Positions 26,196 through 36,002 of a stretch of 64,000 nt of DNA are shown piece after piece. How positions within the stretch are numbered: position 1 is the first letter of the stretch; each line of letters opens with the position of its first letter. Source of the stretch: Lewinellaceae bacterium. GTDB lineage: Bacteria > Bacteroidota > Bacteroidia > Chitinophagales > Saprospiraceae. The notes beneath the pieces were generated by a model. The model was given only the letters and a program-made list of their open reading frames with translations, did not search any database and had not been told where the DNA came from. Both the position numbers and the translations under genes were made by a program. The stretch lies in the NCBI GenBank assembly GCA_947476195.1, contig CANJPT010000002.1:39837-103836 (forward strand). The letters run 5' to 3'.

Positions 26196-27541
26196 CTAAT
26201 CTCTATCAAAATATTGGGAAATACTATCTGGCTACTGCATTACTGATGTTGTGTATCGGGTTGGTCTTTGGCCTAACAACCGCACTCTATTACATCATCC
26301 CAGGTGCTGAAAGCCATCTTTTAGGGTTCAATTCTTTAAGGCCCATGCATGTTTCCGCAATCATGTTCTGGATATTACTGGGCGCTACGGGTTGTGTTTA
26401 CAGTGGTTTGGCTTTTTTTTACAAGTTTGAGTCGCCAAACCCAATCGCCCGAACCCAATGGTTTCTATGGATTATAGCCATTGGAGGCATATTTTATTCC
26501 TATACGAAAGGTGATTTTGGCGGCCGCGAATATTGGGAGTTCAACCCAATTTGGGCCCTTCCGCTGGCAATGGCCTGGTTGCTTTTTATCCTAAACTTCA
26601 TAAAAGCCGTTAAAAAAATAAAACCCTGGCCAGTCTATGTTTGGATGTGGATGACTGGTATCGTGTTTTTCATTTTTGCCTTTACCGAAAACTATTTGTG
26701 GCTATTCCCATATTTTAGGGGGCATTTCGTGACAGATATGACCATTCAATGGAAGGTAAACGGTTCTCTATCAGGCTCCTGGAATCAGATGCTATACGGG
26801 ACGGCTTTCTTTTTGATGGAGCGCATCAATAAAAATTCTACTGTAGGCCACAGCAAACTTGCATTCGGGATGTATTTTCTGGGCTTATTCAACCTCATGT
26901 TCAATTGGGGACATCATATTTATACCCTTCCAACAGACGACTATGTGCGGTATACCGGTTATATCGTCAGTATGACAGAATGGGTGTTTTTTGCCAAGAT
27001 TGTTTACAACTGGCGGCAAAGCATCAGTGAGGCACAAAAACATTACCATTACTTCCCTTACCGTTTTTTAATGGCTGCCGATATATGGGTTCTGATCAAT
27101 TTGAGCCAGGCCATTTTGATGTCTATCCCAGCACTTAATCTTTATACGCATGGCACCCATGTAACCGTCGCACACGCCATGGGCACTACCATCGGGATCA
27201 ATAGTATGATCTTATTTGCTGCATGCTTCGAGTTTTTGGGGAATGGAAGCATCGCATTCAACACGAAAAACCGGTGGATTACGCTTTCTTTCTGGACAAC
27301 CCAAAGCGCATTGCTAGTATTTTGGGTATCCCTCAATCTGGCAGGGATAAAAAAAGGAATCTGGCAAATGAGCGAGCCTCAAATCCCTTTCAGCACAATG
27401 ATGAAAGGGCTCCACTTATATTTTGGGATCTTCTTTGTCGCTGGCTTAGTGTTGGCGACGGCGCTCTTTACCATTGTATCTATTCTATTGCGATCCTATT
27501 GGACAATTCCTGGCAAAGAATTGCAAACAGAGAACGTCTAG
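26192..27541 (+). CDS. Divergent NorB-like haem-copper oxidoreductase subunit I
   Basis: 449 aa, 12 predicted helices, size and plan of cytochrome-c NO reductase subunit NorB. H53 (LRPMHVSAI) matches the first low-spin haem ligand, H241-H242 (NWGHHIYTLP) the FeB histidine pair, and H328 (THVTVAHAM) the haem-b3 ligand. Three normally fixed residues differ. WVVHLWVEG of NorB aligns with WKVNGSLSG, replacing the first FeB His by N190 and the Glu by S194. The second low-spin ligand (AHGH) is M330. It is therefore not an ordinary cNOR. It may be one of the newer NOR-like families or have another activity. It is translated with the cytochrome gene. Confidence 0.85.
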   Translation: MTNLYQNIGKYYLATALLMLCIGLVFGLTTALYYIIPGAESHLLGFNSLRPMHVSAIMFWILLGATGCVYSGLAFFYKFESPNPIARTQWFLWIIAIGGIFYSYTKGDFGGREYWEFNPIWALPLAMAWLLFILNFIKAVKKIKPWPVYVWMWMTGIVFFIFAFTENYLWLFPYFRGHFVTDMTIQWKVNGSLSGSWNQMLYGTAFFLMERINKNSTVGHSKLAFGMYFLGLFNLMFNWGHHIYTLPTDDYVRYTGYIVSMTEWVFFAKIVYNWRQSISEAQKHYHYFPYRFLMAADIWVLINLSQAILMSIPALNLYTHGTHVTVAHAMGTTIGINSMILFAACFEFLGNGSIAFNTKNRWITLSFWTTQSALLVFWVSLNLAGIKKGIWQMSEPQIPFSTMMKGLHLYFGIFFVAGLVLATALFTIVSILLRSYWTIPGKELQTENV

Positions 27542-27567
27542 TCCAATTAATAACCACACACCAATAA

Positions 27568-28971
<1,404 letters not shown>

Positions 28972-28975
28972 AATA

Positions 28976-29149
28976 TTAGCGCTTGTTCGGGAATTGGTTT
29001 AGAGCCGAAAGCGAGCAGTTTTTATTTCAATCATGGCAAAATTTGCAGTCGTAAATGGGAGATCCAGCGTCCCGCTTGAAGTGGGATAACGCTGGATGAA
29101 ATAAAATTGCCGGTTATAGGCTGAAATCCAATTCCAGCACAAGCGCTAA
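28976..29149. repeat. 174-bp dispersed repeat, full copy
   Basis: Non-coding element with long terminal inverted repeats (left TTAGCGCTTGTTCGGGAATT, right ending AATTCCAGCACAAGCGCTAA). The interior shares the core GATCC...GCTTGAA...GATGAA with the copy at 34856. It begins 5 bp after the tyrosine phenol-lyase stop codon. Related copies are at 31322 (inverted) and 34856, and end fragments at 1687, 21196 and 35964. Confidence 0.7.
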
Positions 29150-29221
29150 GACAAAACCATAGGACAAAATGATGCTGAGGCGACGGTCAAATATATTTTG
29201 ATTTTGGAGCCTTCGTATTTA

Positions 29222-29243
29222 TTTAAGATAAAATAGTCTTAAA
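29222..29243 (+). promoter_or_regulatory. Perfect palindromic operator TTTAAGA-N8-TCTTAAA before the porin gene
   Basis: Both 7-bp arms match exactly, with an 8-bp spacer TAAAATAG, ending 11 bp before the ATG at 29255. The same perfect palindrome occurs before bcrC at 58074. The spacing to the start codon equals that of the degenerate site before the Rrf2 gene. Repressor binding here would block the promoter or early transcription. Confidence 0.7.
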
Positions 29244-29254
29244 CATTAAATAAC

Positions 29255-30535
29255 ATGATGAAATTTACATTTACCCTTGCACTCTTTTTATCGGCACAAT
29301 TTGCTGTAAACGCTCAGCAAGTATTTGAACTTTCCGCTCAAGTGATATCACGCCCTGAAATGCGCCGAGGTTATCTAACGCTGCCACCTCCAAATGCCAA
29401 TGCTGCATTTTTTGTTTCGCAGCGCAGCCGGCTCAACGCAGCCTTCAGCAACGAAAAAATAAAGCTTGGACTAAGCATTCAGGATGTCAGGGTTTGGGGC
29501 GAAGAGCCGCAATCAGCGGACGTTGCCTCTTTTGGCCTGCATGAAGGCTGGGCAGAAGTCGGGTTAGGCAAGAATACTGCGTTCAAATTTGGCAGACAGG
29601 AACTCGTCTATGATGATCAACGACTGTTTGGCAACAATGACTGGCTGGGCCAAGGGCGTAGCCATGATGCTGCAATTTTAAAGATGAAAATCGGAAAAAA
29701 CGCAGTTCATCTCGGTGCCGCCTTCAATCAAACAAAGGAAAGCCTGTTTGGCAAAAGCGACCCGGTCGACAACTACCAGGGGCTTGGCTGGCTTTGGTAC
29801 AACCGAAAATTCAATCAGGAAAAATTTGAACTCTCGTTCTATGCTGTGTCGGATGGATTCGCCGCAGATGGAACCCTGAAAAGCAATAAGACATTTTTCC
29901 GGGGTACTACAGGCCCATTGATGCATTACACTTCGGGAAAGATGATGGCAAATGCAACCCTTTTTGGGCAATTCGGCAAAGATGCCTTTGACAAAACGAT
30001 CACTGCGTTTTTTGCGTCTGCTTCTTTGGATTATACGGTTTCAAAAAAATTCTGCACCTCGCTTGGCTACGAATATATTTCTGGCAACGACCCGGTACGT
30101 ACCAAATCGAATGAGACCCACCAATTCAACACGCTTTATGGCACCAACCACAAATTTTATGGGTACATGGATTATTTCCTCAACGTACCCAAGGATACCA
30201 AAGGTGGCGGACTACAAAATGTATTTGTAAAATTCAAGTATAGCCCTTCGATGCGCACAGATCTGGCCATGAATGCACACTATTTTCTGCTTGCCAACAA
30301 AGTAAGGTCGGCTAGCAATAGCTTGGTTGACCTGTCACTTGGTACCGAGCTTGATTTGACAGCAACGCACCAAGTAAATGCATACGCAAAAGCTCAGTGC
30401 GGTTTTTCTGTCATGCTCGGACAAGATGCACTGGAGACCTTGAACAAAGTGCCTGGCGGCCTCGCCAGCGAAACTGGTATTTGGGGCTATTTTATGCTAA
30501 TCGTGAATCCAAGTCTATTCAAATTAGAAAAATAA
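29255..30535 (+). CDS. Outer-membrane porin, alginate-export-domain type
   Basis: A signal peptide (1-20, ending VNAQ) precedes a beta-barrel of about 400 residues. FKFGRQELVYDDQRLFGN followed by DWLGQGRSHDAAIL is the characteristic segment of alginate-export (AlgE-like) family porins found in many Bacteroidota. It continues with repeated amphipathic strands and ends FMLIVNPSLFKLEK. Its substrate is not known; the fold also serves uptake of small hydrophobic or anionic compounds. A perfect copy of the operator also found before bcrC lies 11 bp upstream, suggesting co-regulation with the aromatic operon and a role in substrate entry. Strong inverted repeat downstream. Confidence 0.82.
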   Translation: MMKFTFTLALFLSAQFAVNAQQVFELSAQVISRPEMRRGYLTLPPPNANAAFFVSQRSRLNAAFSNEKIKLGLSIQDVRVWGEEPQSADVASFGLHEGWAEVGLGKNTAFKFGRQELVYDDQRLFGNNDWLGQGRSHDAAILKMKIGKNAVHLGAAFNQTKESLFGKSDPVDNYQGLGWLWYNRKFNQEKFELSFYAVSDGFAADGTLKSNKTFFRGTTGPLMHYTSGKMMANATLFGQFGKDAFDKTITAFFASASLDYTVSKKFCTSLGYEYISGNDPVRTKSNETHQFNTLYGTNHKFYGYMDYFLNVPKDTKGGGLQNVFVKFKYSPSMRTDLAMNAHYFLLANKVRSASNSLVDLSLGTELDLTATHQVNAYAKAQCGFSVMLGQDALETLNKVPGGLASETGIWGYFMLIVNPSLFKLEK

Positions 30536-30558
30536 AAGCCCTCGCATAGTGTTTGCAC

Positions 30559-30623
30559 GTCATACGGACAGCCTTTTTAATCGGGCAAATTGGATTTGCC
30601 CAATTAAAGGCTGTCCGTATGAC
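30559..30623. terminator. Long inverted repeat, probable bidirectional terminator
   Basis: About 30 bp on each side pair almost perfectly (GTCATACGGACAGCCTTT and AAAGGCTGTCCGTATGAC, then GGGCAAAT and ATTTGCCC), with short T and A runs. It lies 24 bp after the porin stop codon and before the convergent hemerythrin gene, so it can end both transcripts. The stem is longer than usual, so a mobile origin is possible. Confidence 0.6.
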
Positions 30624-30774
30624 ATAACGTAAGTTGAATAGCACAATCTCAAAACCCCGAAGGGATTGAATGTATAGTCCAGAATGAAATCCGGGATAGT
30701 CGAAGAGGTGTAACACCCAATGCATGCCCGCTGGGACTATTGCCCGGTGTGCATCCTTTAATTTCATAAGCCTG

Positions 30775-31299
30775 TTACAAGCGTTTCAAACCCTCCTCTA
30801 ATTCAAGCTTGCGCTCCTGCCCCAGATCCCGATCAATATCTTCGAACAGGAAATAAATACGCTCTAACTCGTCGTCGCTAAAAACCGACTCAGCCATGTT
30901 GAACAATTCGTCATTTTCTACCGCAATGTGGTCAAGCAGGTCGTTCACATACTCCTTGAGGAGTTTCTGGGTTTGAGGCCAATCCTTATTTTGCAGCGCG
31001 TCCTCAATTTCAGCCACCGTTTCCCGAAACATCTCGTGATGCCCCTCAAGTTCGGAAATGATATCGTTTAGCAGAAAATCAGGATTGTCTCTAAGTTTTT
31101 TAAAGAGCACCTCCTCCTCCTTATGGTGATGGAATTGATCACTGTATTCTCTGAAAAATAGGATCAGATGCCCTACCTTCTGGCTGTATTTATTCTCATT
31201 GATTTCCCAGGTATTTTGGAGCGACCGAACGATCCCTTCCGCCATACTGATGATGTCATGTTCTTTTACAAGAACCTCTATTGGATTGCTATTTGACAT
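30775..31299 (-). CDS. Hemerythrin-domain (HHE) protein
   Basis: A four-helix hemerythrin-like domain with the expected iron ligands: H14 (VKEHDI), a histidine cluster FHHHKEEEVLF, HHEMF and DHIAVENDELF. Length is 174 aa from the ATG at 31299 (MSNSNPIEVLVKEHD). An in-frame ATG at 31416 exists, but the added 39 residues are encoded by a dispersed repeat and are not part of the protein. Such proteins bind O2 or NO, or assist repair of damaged iron centres (RIC-like). It lies just downstream of the korB gene, separated by the repeat. A protective role for the Fe-S-rich pathway is plausible but inferred. Confidence 0.83.
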   Translation of the reverse strand: MSNSNPIEVLVKEHDIISMAEGIVRSLQNTWEINENKYSQKVGHLILFFREYSDQFHHHKEEEVLFKKLRDNPDFLLNDIISELEGHHEMFRETVAEIEDALQNKDWPQTQKLLKEYVNDLLDHIAVENDELFNMAESVFSDDELERIYFLFEDIDRDLGQERKLELEEGLKRL

Positions 31300-31321
31300 A
31301 ATTTTTTGCTCAAGTGATGTA

Positions 31322-31480
31322 GAATTTGTTCGGGAATTAAATTTTGGCCTGCACCCGGAAAATTTTATTCCATACAGCGTAAAAACTTTTGCAGGATCGC
31401 CCACATACGACTTCAAATTTCGCTTTGCCTGAAATACAACTTGCTCATTTTGAGCTCAAAACCAATCCCCAACCAAACCA
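31322..31480. repeat. 174-bp dispersed repeat, inverted and diverged copy
   Basis: The reverse complement shares with the copy at 34856 the segments GGTTTTGAG, the core GTGGGCGATCCTG and the terminal AATTCCCGAACAA. It fills the gap between korB (stop at 31481) and the hemerythrin gene. It extends an open frame in front of the hemerythrin start, which would mislead automatic start prediction. Confidence 0.65.
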
Positions 31481-32521
31481 TTAAAAGATCTGCCAGGTTC
31501 TGCTGCCAGACAATATTTTATTCAATGGCATCCGGCCACTCCTGGCTTCGGCCTCATGTAGCTGCTCCTCCATATTTTCTTCATAAACCGGGCGCTGGCG
31601 TGCGTAAAGCACCCCAAAAGGACGCGGAAAATGTTGGCTGCCATCCTCATTACTTAGGAATCGTGCAAGTAAGTTTGCCTTGGTTTTATCCTGTTCATCA
31701 TGGAGCCATAGTTCGTCAGAAGTGATACCGGTTTCGCTGAGGTTAACAATGACCGGGAGTAATCCATCCAGTTTAATCCCTTTATCCCTGTTATTTCCAA
31801 AGATCAGTGGCTTGCCATGTTCCAGATATATAGCTTCTTCTTTTTTGGTTTCCTTGTCGGAATATGCAAAAAAAGTAGCGTCGTTGAATATCGGGCAGTT
31901 TTGATAAACCTCTACAAAAGAGGTGCCTTTGAATTCGTGTGCCCGTTTGATGATGCTCTGCATATGTTTGGGGTCGCGATCGAGGGTACGGGCTACAAAT
32001 GAGCCATTGGCTCCAAGTGCCAGTTCGGAAGGGTTGAAAGGTTCCTCCAAGGAGCCAAACGGAGAAGTTTTCGTCACTTTTCCTTTTTCAGAGGTTGGCG
32101 AATATTGGCCTTTCGTAAGGCTGTAAATTTGGTTGTTGAACAGGAGGTAATTGAGGTCGAAATTTTTTCGGACCGCATGGATAAAATGGTTTCCGCCAAT
32201 GGACAATGAGTCTCCATCCCCCGATATCACCCAGACGCTGAGTTTTGGATTTGCCGCCTTTACTCCGGAGGCAATGGCAACTGCCCGACCGTGTATGCTG
32301 TGCATACCGTACGTATCCATGTAATAGGTAAACCTCGAAGAGCATCCAATACCAGAGATAAAAACAAAATTTTCCTTAGGGACGCCCAAATCTGGAAACA
32401 CGGTCTGCACCTGTTTCAGGATGGAATAATCTCCACATCCCGGACACCATTTTACCTCCTGGCTGGACACAAAATCTTTCGGACTAAGTAGGATATCCTG
32501 TTCTGTAATAGCAACTTCCAT
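31481..32521 (-). CDS. korB: 2-oxoacid:ferredoxin oxidoreductase, beta subunit (KorB)
   Basis: 346-aa thiamine-diphosphate-binding subunit. VKWCPGCGDYSIL and GIGCSSRFTYY carry three of the four cluster-binding cysteines. SGDGDSLSIGGN to LLFNNQIYSLT is the TPP motif GDG-x(about 25)-NNQ. GMHSIHGRA follows the usual pattern of 2-oxoglutarate:ferredoxin oxidoreductases. The enzyme oxidises 2-oxoglutarate to succinyl-CoA and reduces ferredoxin. In Thauera and relatives this is the electron source of benzoyl-CoA reductase. It follows korA by 5 bp. Confidence 0.92.
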   Translation of the reverse strand: MEVAITEQDILLSPKDFVSSQEVKWCPGCGDYSILKQVQTVFPDLGVPKENFVFISGIGCSSRFTYYMDTYGMHSIHGRAVAIASGVKAANPKLSVWVISGDGDSLSIGGNHFIHAVRKNFDLNYLLFNNQIYSLTKGQYSPTSEKGKVTKTSPFGSLEEPFNPSELALGANGSFVARTLDRDPKHMQSIIKRAHEFKGTSFVEVYQNCPIFNDATFFAYSDKETKKEEAIYLEHGKPLIFGNNRDKGIKLDGLLPVIVNLSETGITSDELWLHDEQDKTKANLLARFLSNEDGSQHFPRPFGVLYARQRPVYEENMEEQLHEAEARSGRMPLNKILSGSRTWQIF

Positions 32522-32526
32522 ATCAT

Positions 32527-34413
32527 TTACGGGTTTAGTAGTTCAATGATTTTTGATCTCATCTCCTTCGTTGAAAACGGCTGTCCCTGTATTTTGGAGT
32601 ACCCAATTGCCGGGATCAGGTATTTAGCCCGGATCAGTTGCAGCAATTGTCCACTGTTCATTTCCGGGATCATAACTTGTTCATAACCCTTTAAAAGTTC
32701 ACCCAGATTTTTGGGAAAAGGATTGAGGTGCCGAAGGTGTAGGTGTGCAACACTGTGCCCTTGTGCGATCAACTCCTGAACGGCGGTTTTGATCGCACCA
32801 TAGGTAGAACCCCATCCCAGCACCAGTAAGCGGGCGTTTTCGTTTCCTGAATCGGGAGCCGCAAGTGGAATATGATCTGCTATTTTTTCAATTTTTTCGG
32901 CGCGCAGCCGCACCATGATCTCGTGGTTAGGCGCTTCATAGGAAACATTTCCCGTTTCAAATTGCTTCTCCAATCCACCGATGCGATGCTCCAAACCTTT
33001 GGTCCCTGGTATTATCCAGGGCCGCGCACCTTTTTCGTTTCGTTTATAGGGAAGCAGTTTGTCATCCGGCCCGTTCCGTTGTTCCAAAAATTCATATTGA
33101 ATGGCTTTCAACTCGTCTTCAGATGGGAATCGCCAGGGTTCTGCTCCATTGGCGATATAACCATCCGTGAGTAGGACCACAGGGGTCATATGTTCTACTG
33201 CTAAACGGCAGGCCTCGTAAGCCATGTTGAAACAATCGGAGGGTGAGGCTGCTGCTATGACCGGCAATGGTGCTTCGCCATGTCGGCAATACATAGCCAT
33301 CAACAGATCCGCCTGCTCGGTTTTGGTTGGCAGGCCTGTGGATGGACCCCCTCGTTGAACGTTAACAATGACGAGTGGAATCTCAAGCATGACTGCGAGT
33401 CCGGCCGCCTCCGTTTTCAAAGACATGCCCGGACCGGAAGTAGTCGTAACGGCTAGATTACCGGCATAGGACGCGCCAATCGCAGCGCATATCCCTGCAA
33501 TTTCATCTTCAGCCTGAAAGGTCTTTACGCCGTTAGATTTGTAGCGAGCCAGGTCTTGCAAAATGTCGGTGGCCGGAGTGATCGGGTAGGAACCAAGAAA
33601 AAGTAGCAATCCGGAACACTCGGCGGCAGCAACCAATCCAAGCGCTGTGGCATGATTACCGGTGATGCTTCTGTAATTACCCGGTGGTAATTTTGCTGGA
33701 CGGACGGTATAGCGCGTATTGAATATTTCGGCATTTTCGCCGTAATCCCAGCCGGTTTTTAGCATCCTGATATTTGCATCTGCAATCTCTGGCTTCTTTT
33801 TAAATTTATCCTTAAAGAACTGGATACTGGAGTCTGTCTCCTTGTCGAACAACCAAAAAAGCAGACCCAGTACGAACATATTCTTGGAGCGTTCCACCTC
33901 CTTGGTTCCCAGGCCTGTTCCGGCCAGAGCCTCTTTCGTTAGTTTGGACACATCCACTTTATGAACGGTATAGTTGTCGAGACTGCCGTCTTCCAGGGGA
34001 TCCACACCCGGAGGATATTGCGCCAACTCCAGGTTATTCCGGTCAAAACCAGCGGCATTGACAATGATGATGCCGCCTTTTTTTAGTTTTGGCAACTCGA
34101 CCTTTAAGGCTGCGGCGTTCATGGCTACCAATAGATCGTAGCTGTCGCCTGGCGTGAAAATTTCTTTACTGCCAAAATTCACCTGGAATCCTGAAACGCC
34201 TGCAATGGTTCCACCAGGCGCACGAATCTCGGAGGGATAATCCGGAAATGTACTCAGGTCATTTCCCAAAAGTGCCGCTGTATCCGAAAACTGTATTCCG
34301 GTAAGTTGCATACCATCGCCGGAATCACCTGAAAAGCGCACGACAACGTTTTCCATTTCGATCACGATTCCTGAAGGGGTAGCCCTGTTGTCTAGATTCT
34401 CTCTCATTGCCAT
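32527..34413 (-). CDS. korA: 2-oxoacid:ferredoxin oxidoreductase, fused gamma-alpha subunit (KorA)
   Basis: 628 aa with a gamma domain at the N-terminus (VRFSGDSGDGMQLTGIQFSD, then TFPDYPSEIRAPGGT) fused to the alpha domain from about residue 230 (NHATALGLVAAAECSGL, SYPITPATDIL, FQAEDEIAGICAAIGASYAG, TTTSGPGMSLKTEA). This two-subunit arrangement is typical of 2-oxoglutarate-type enzymes of aerobes and denitrifiers. It begins immediately after the ferredoxin gene (stop 34414) and is coupled to korB. Substrate preference for 2-oxoglutarate is inferred from the architecture and the neighbourhood. Confidence 0.92.
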   Translation of the reverse strand: MAMRENLDNRATPSGIVIEMENVVVRFSGDSGDGMQLTGIQFSDTAALLGNDLSTFPDYPSEIRAPGGTIAGVSGFQVNFGSKEIFTPGDSYDLLVAMNAAALKVELPKLKKGGIIIVNAAGFDRNNLELAQYPPGVDPLEDGSLDNYTVHKVDVSKLTKEALAGTGLGTKEVERSKNMFVLGLLFWLFDKETDSSIQFFKDKFKKKPEIADANIRMLKTGWDYGENAEIFNTRYTVRPAKLPPGNYRSITGNHATALGLVAAAECSGLLLFLGSYPITPATDILQDLARYKSNGVKTFQAEDEIAGICAAIGASYAGNLAVTTTSGPGMSLKTEAAGLAVMLEIPLVIVNVQRGGPSTGLPTKTEQADLLMAMYCRHGEAPLPVIAAASPSDCFNMAYEACRLAVEHMTPVVLLTDGYIANGAEPWRFPSEDELKAIQYEFLEQRNGPDDKLLPYKRNEKGARPWIIPGTKGLEHRIGGLEKQFETGNVSYEAPNHEIMVRLRAEKIEKIADHIPLAAPDSGNENARLLVLGWGSTYGAIKTAVQELIAQGHSVAHLHLRHLNPFPKNLGELLKGYEQVMIPEMNSGQLLQLIRAKYLIPAIGYSKIQGQPFSTKEMRSKIIELLNP

Positions 34414-34764
34414 TTATTGATCGTGTAAGGAGTACATTTTCTCAATCAGATCTGCCTCCAATTCCACATAATCAGGGTCCTGAACACAGCATTCTACCGG
34501 ACAAACAGAAGCACATTGAGGCTCATCGTGAAAACCTACGCATTCTGTGCATTTGTCAGGAACGATGTAATAATATTCATCGGATATGGGAGAGTGAGCA
34601 TCGTCCGCATCACAATTGTTGCCGCTTTTCGAAGTGACCATGCCAGAAACGTCGGTCTTGTCCGAGAATCGCCATTCCTTTCCATGTTTGTAGATCGCGC
34701 CATTAGGACATTCCGGCTCGCACGCGGCGCAATTGATGCAATCGTCTGTGATAATTATTGCCAT
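34414..34764 (-). CDS. fdx: 2[4Fe-4S] ferredoxin with extended second motif
   Basis: 116-aa low-potential electron carrier. Cluster motif 1 is CINCAACEPEC (C9, C12, C15, C19). Motif 2 is CTECVGFHDEPQCASVC with the eight-residue insertion between the second and third Cys that marks Chromatium/Thauera-type ferredoxins. Between the motifs is an acidic insertion of about 45 residues (SDKTDVSG...DADDAHSP). This type donates electrons to benzoyl-CoA reductase in Thauera. It is directly upstream of korA and korB, which reduce it, and is separated from the hcr genes by repeats and plsC. Confidence 0.9.
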   Translation of the reverse strand: MAIIITDDCINCAACEPECPNGAIYKHGKEWRFSDKTDVSGMVTSKSGNNCDADDAHSPISDEYYYIVPDKCTECVGFHDEPQCASVCPVECCVQDPDYVELEADLIEKMYSLHDQ

Positions 34765-34855
34765 AATCTTTTGGTTTACTATTTTCAGGAAGGGTTTGAA
34801 TCGTCCAAAGAATTGGGATGCATACCTCCTGTTGGTGAATGAAATTTAATACTGA

Positions 34856-35031
34856 CTAAGCGTTTATTCGGACATTGGTTTTGAGTCGAAATTGAGCAAA
34901 ATTTATTCCTGGCAACACAAAATTTGTATTTGCATGTGGGCGATCCTGGGTTCTGCTTGAATCCGTATACCGATGGATGAAAAACATTTGCCGATTGCAG
35001 ACTAAAATCCAATTCCCAAACAATCCCTAAA
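34856..35031. repeat. 174-bp dispersed repeat, copy next to a MITE
   Basis: A copy of the larger repeat (left TAAGCGTTTATTCGGACATT, right AATCCAATTCCCAAACAATC) with the conserved core GTGGGCGATCCTG. Its right end runs straight into the target site of MITE copy 3, so the two mobile elements are nested or adjacent. It lies between the ferredoxin promoter region and plsC. Confidence 0.65.
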
Positions 35032-35034
35032 GAC

Positions 35035-35125
35035 CAGACTACTGGACATTTTCTAAAATCGAGACCTGTAAGTTTTTCAAAAACCTTACAGGTCTGGGGA
35101 CAAAACAAAAATGTCCAGTAGTATG
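35035..35125. repeat. 91-bp MITE, copy 3, with 9-bp target duplication CCTAAAGAC
   Basis: Third 91-bp copy, beginning CAGACTACTGGACATTTTC and ending AAAATGTCCAGTAGTATG. The direct repeat CCTAAAGAC is at 35026-35034 and 35126-35134. The right-hand repeat contains the TAG stop (35127-35129) of plsC, exactly as copy 2 does for the AI-2E-type gene. Confidence 0.9.
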
Positions 35126-35126
35126 C

Positions 35127-35894
35127 CTAAAGACTCAAACCATATCTTTTTTTTAAAGGCATATTAATTATTTCGCGAACTTGATTCTGGAGCAGAACCA
35201 CCTCATTCTTTGTTAAGCCTGTTGTAAGAATGGGTTTATGAATTACGACTTCCGCCAGTCCCGGCGAAGCTTTTCCGGCAAACAAACCACCTCTCTGTAA
35301 TCGTTCCCAATTGGTAATAAAAGTAACCGGCAGAATGGGGATCTGCTTTTGAATGGCCATTACAAATACACCAGGTTTAAAAGAGGTAAGTTTTGGCGCT
35401 TGCTTTGAGATGGTTCCTTCCGGAAACATAATCAACGGTCTGCCTCTGTTTATTTCTTCAGAAATTCTCTTTACCACTCTGATCGCATCACTTTTGTTAT
35501 CTCTATCCACTAAAATATTCATTCCTGAAGTATAAAAAATATGAAACAACGGCCATTTTTCAATCTCTTTCTTTCCGGTAAAAACAAAGTAATTTTTAAA
35601 GATGCTGTACAAACAAGTAATATCCAAAAAGGAACTATGGTTGGGACAAATTATATAGGAACCGCTTTCCGGAATATTATCAATACCCTCCACTTTGATG
35701 CGTTGCATACCAAGGGTATTAAGCAATTTAGCCCAAAACCGCATCACAACGAATGCTTTCGGATAGCGACTTGGATTCGCTAAAAAATACCTAAAAACTG
35801 GATAAAGCAGGGTAAGCGAAAGCGCAAAACACAGCAAATAATACAGTTTGTAAACAACTCTAATCGGAAGTAGAAGGTAGTTCATAGGTATCAA
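35127..35894 (-). CDS. plsC: 1-acyl-glycerol-3-phosphate acyltransferase (PlsC family)
   Basis: 255-aa membrane-associated acyltransferase. The catalytic H-x4-D is in NHSSFLDI, block II near KKEIEKWPLF, block III MFPEGTIS and block IV PVTFITNWERL. An N-terminal hydrophobic helix (about 10-35) anchors it to the inner membrane. The family acylates lysophosphatidate in phospholipid synthesis. It lies between the aromatic genes and the ferredoxin/kor genes on the same strand but has no obvious pathway link. Its stop codon lies in the target duplication of MITE copy 3. Confidence 0.85.
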   Translation of the reverse strand: MIPMNYLLLPIRVVYKLYYLLCFALSLTLLYPVFRYFLANPSRYPKAFVVMRFWAKLLNTLGMQRIKVEGIDNIPESGSYIICPNHSSFLDITCLYSIFKNYFVFTGKKEIEKWPLFHIFYTSGMNILVDRDNKSDAIRVVKRISEEINRGRPLIMFPEGTISKQAPKLTSFKPGVFVMAIQKQIPILPVTFITNWERLQRGGLFAGKASPGLAEVVIHKPILTTGLTKNEVVLLQNQVREIINMPLKKRYGLSL

Positions 35895-35963
35895 TTTAAA
35901 ATCACGGCAATTCGATCATAATATTTTAACAGCCAATAGTTTTAATACTGATTTCAGCATAAT

Positions 35964-36002
35964 GACGGTTACAGGCCAAAATCCAATTCCCCAACAAGCG
36001 CT
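35964..36002. repeat. Fragment of the 174-bp dispersed repeat, right end only
   Basis: GACGGTTACAGGCC followed by AATCCAATTCCCCAACAAGC corresponds to the right end of the full copy at 28976. It stops exactly at the hcrB stop codon, continuing the pattern of repeats abutting gene ends. Confidence 0.5.

Noticed and set aside
26192..27541. Plain cNOR subunit (norB) label
   Set aside because: Key FeB and haem ligands are replaced, so calling it a normal nitric-oxide reductase would mislead. I describe it as NorB-like.
31300..31416. 39-codon N-terminal extension of the hemerythrin gene
   Set aside because: These codons lie in the dispersed repeat, and the hemerythrin domain starts at the ATG at 31299. 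The extension has no hemerythrin features.
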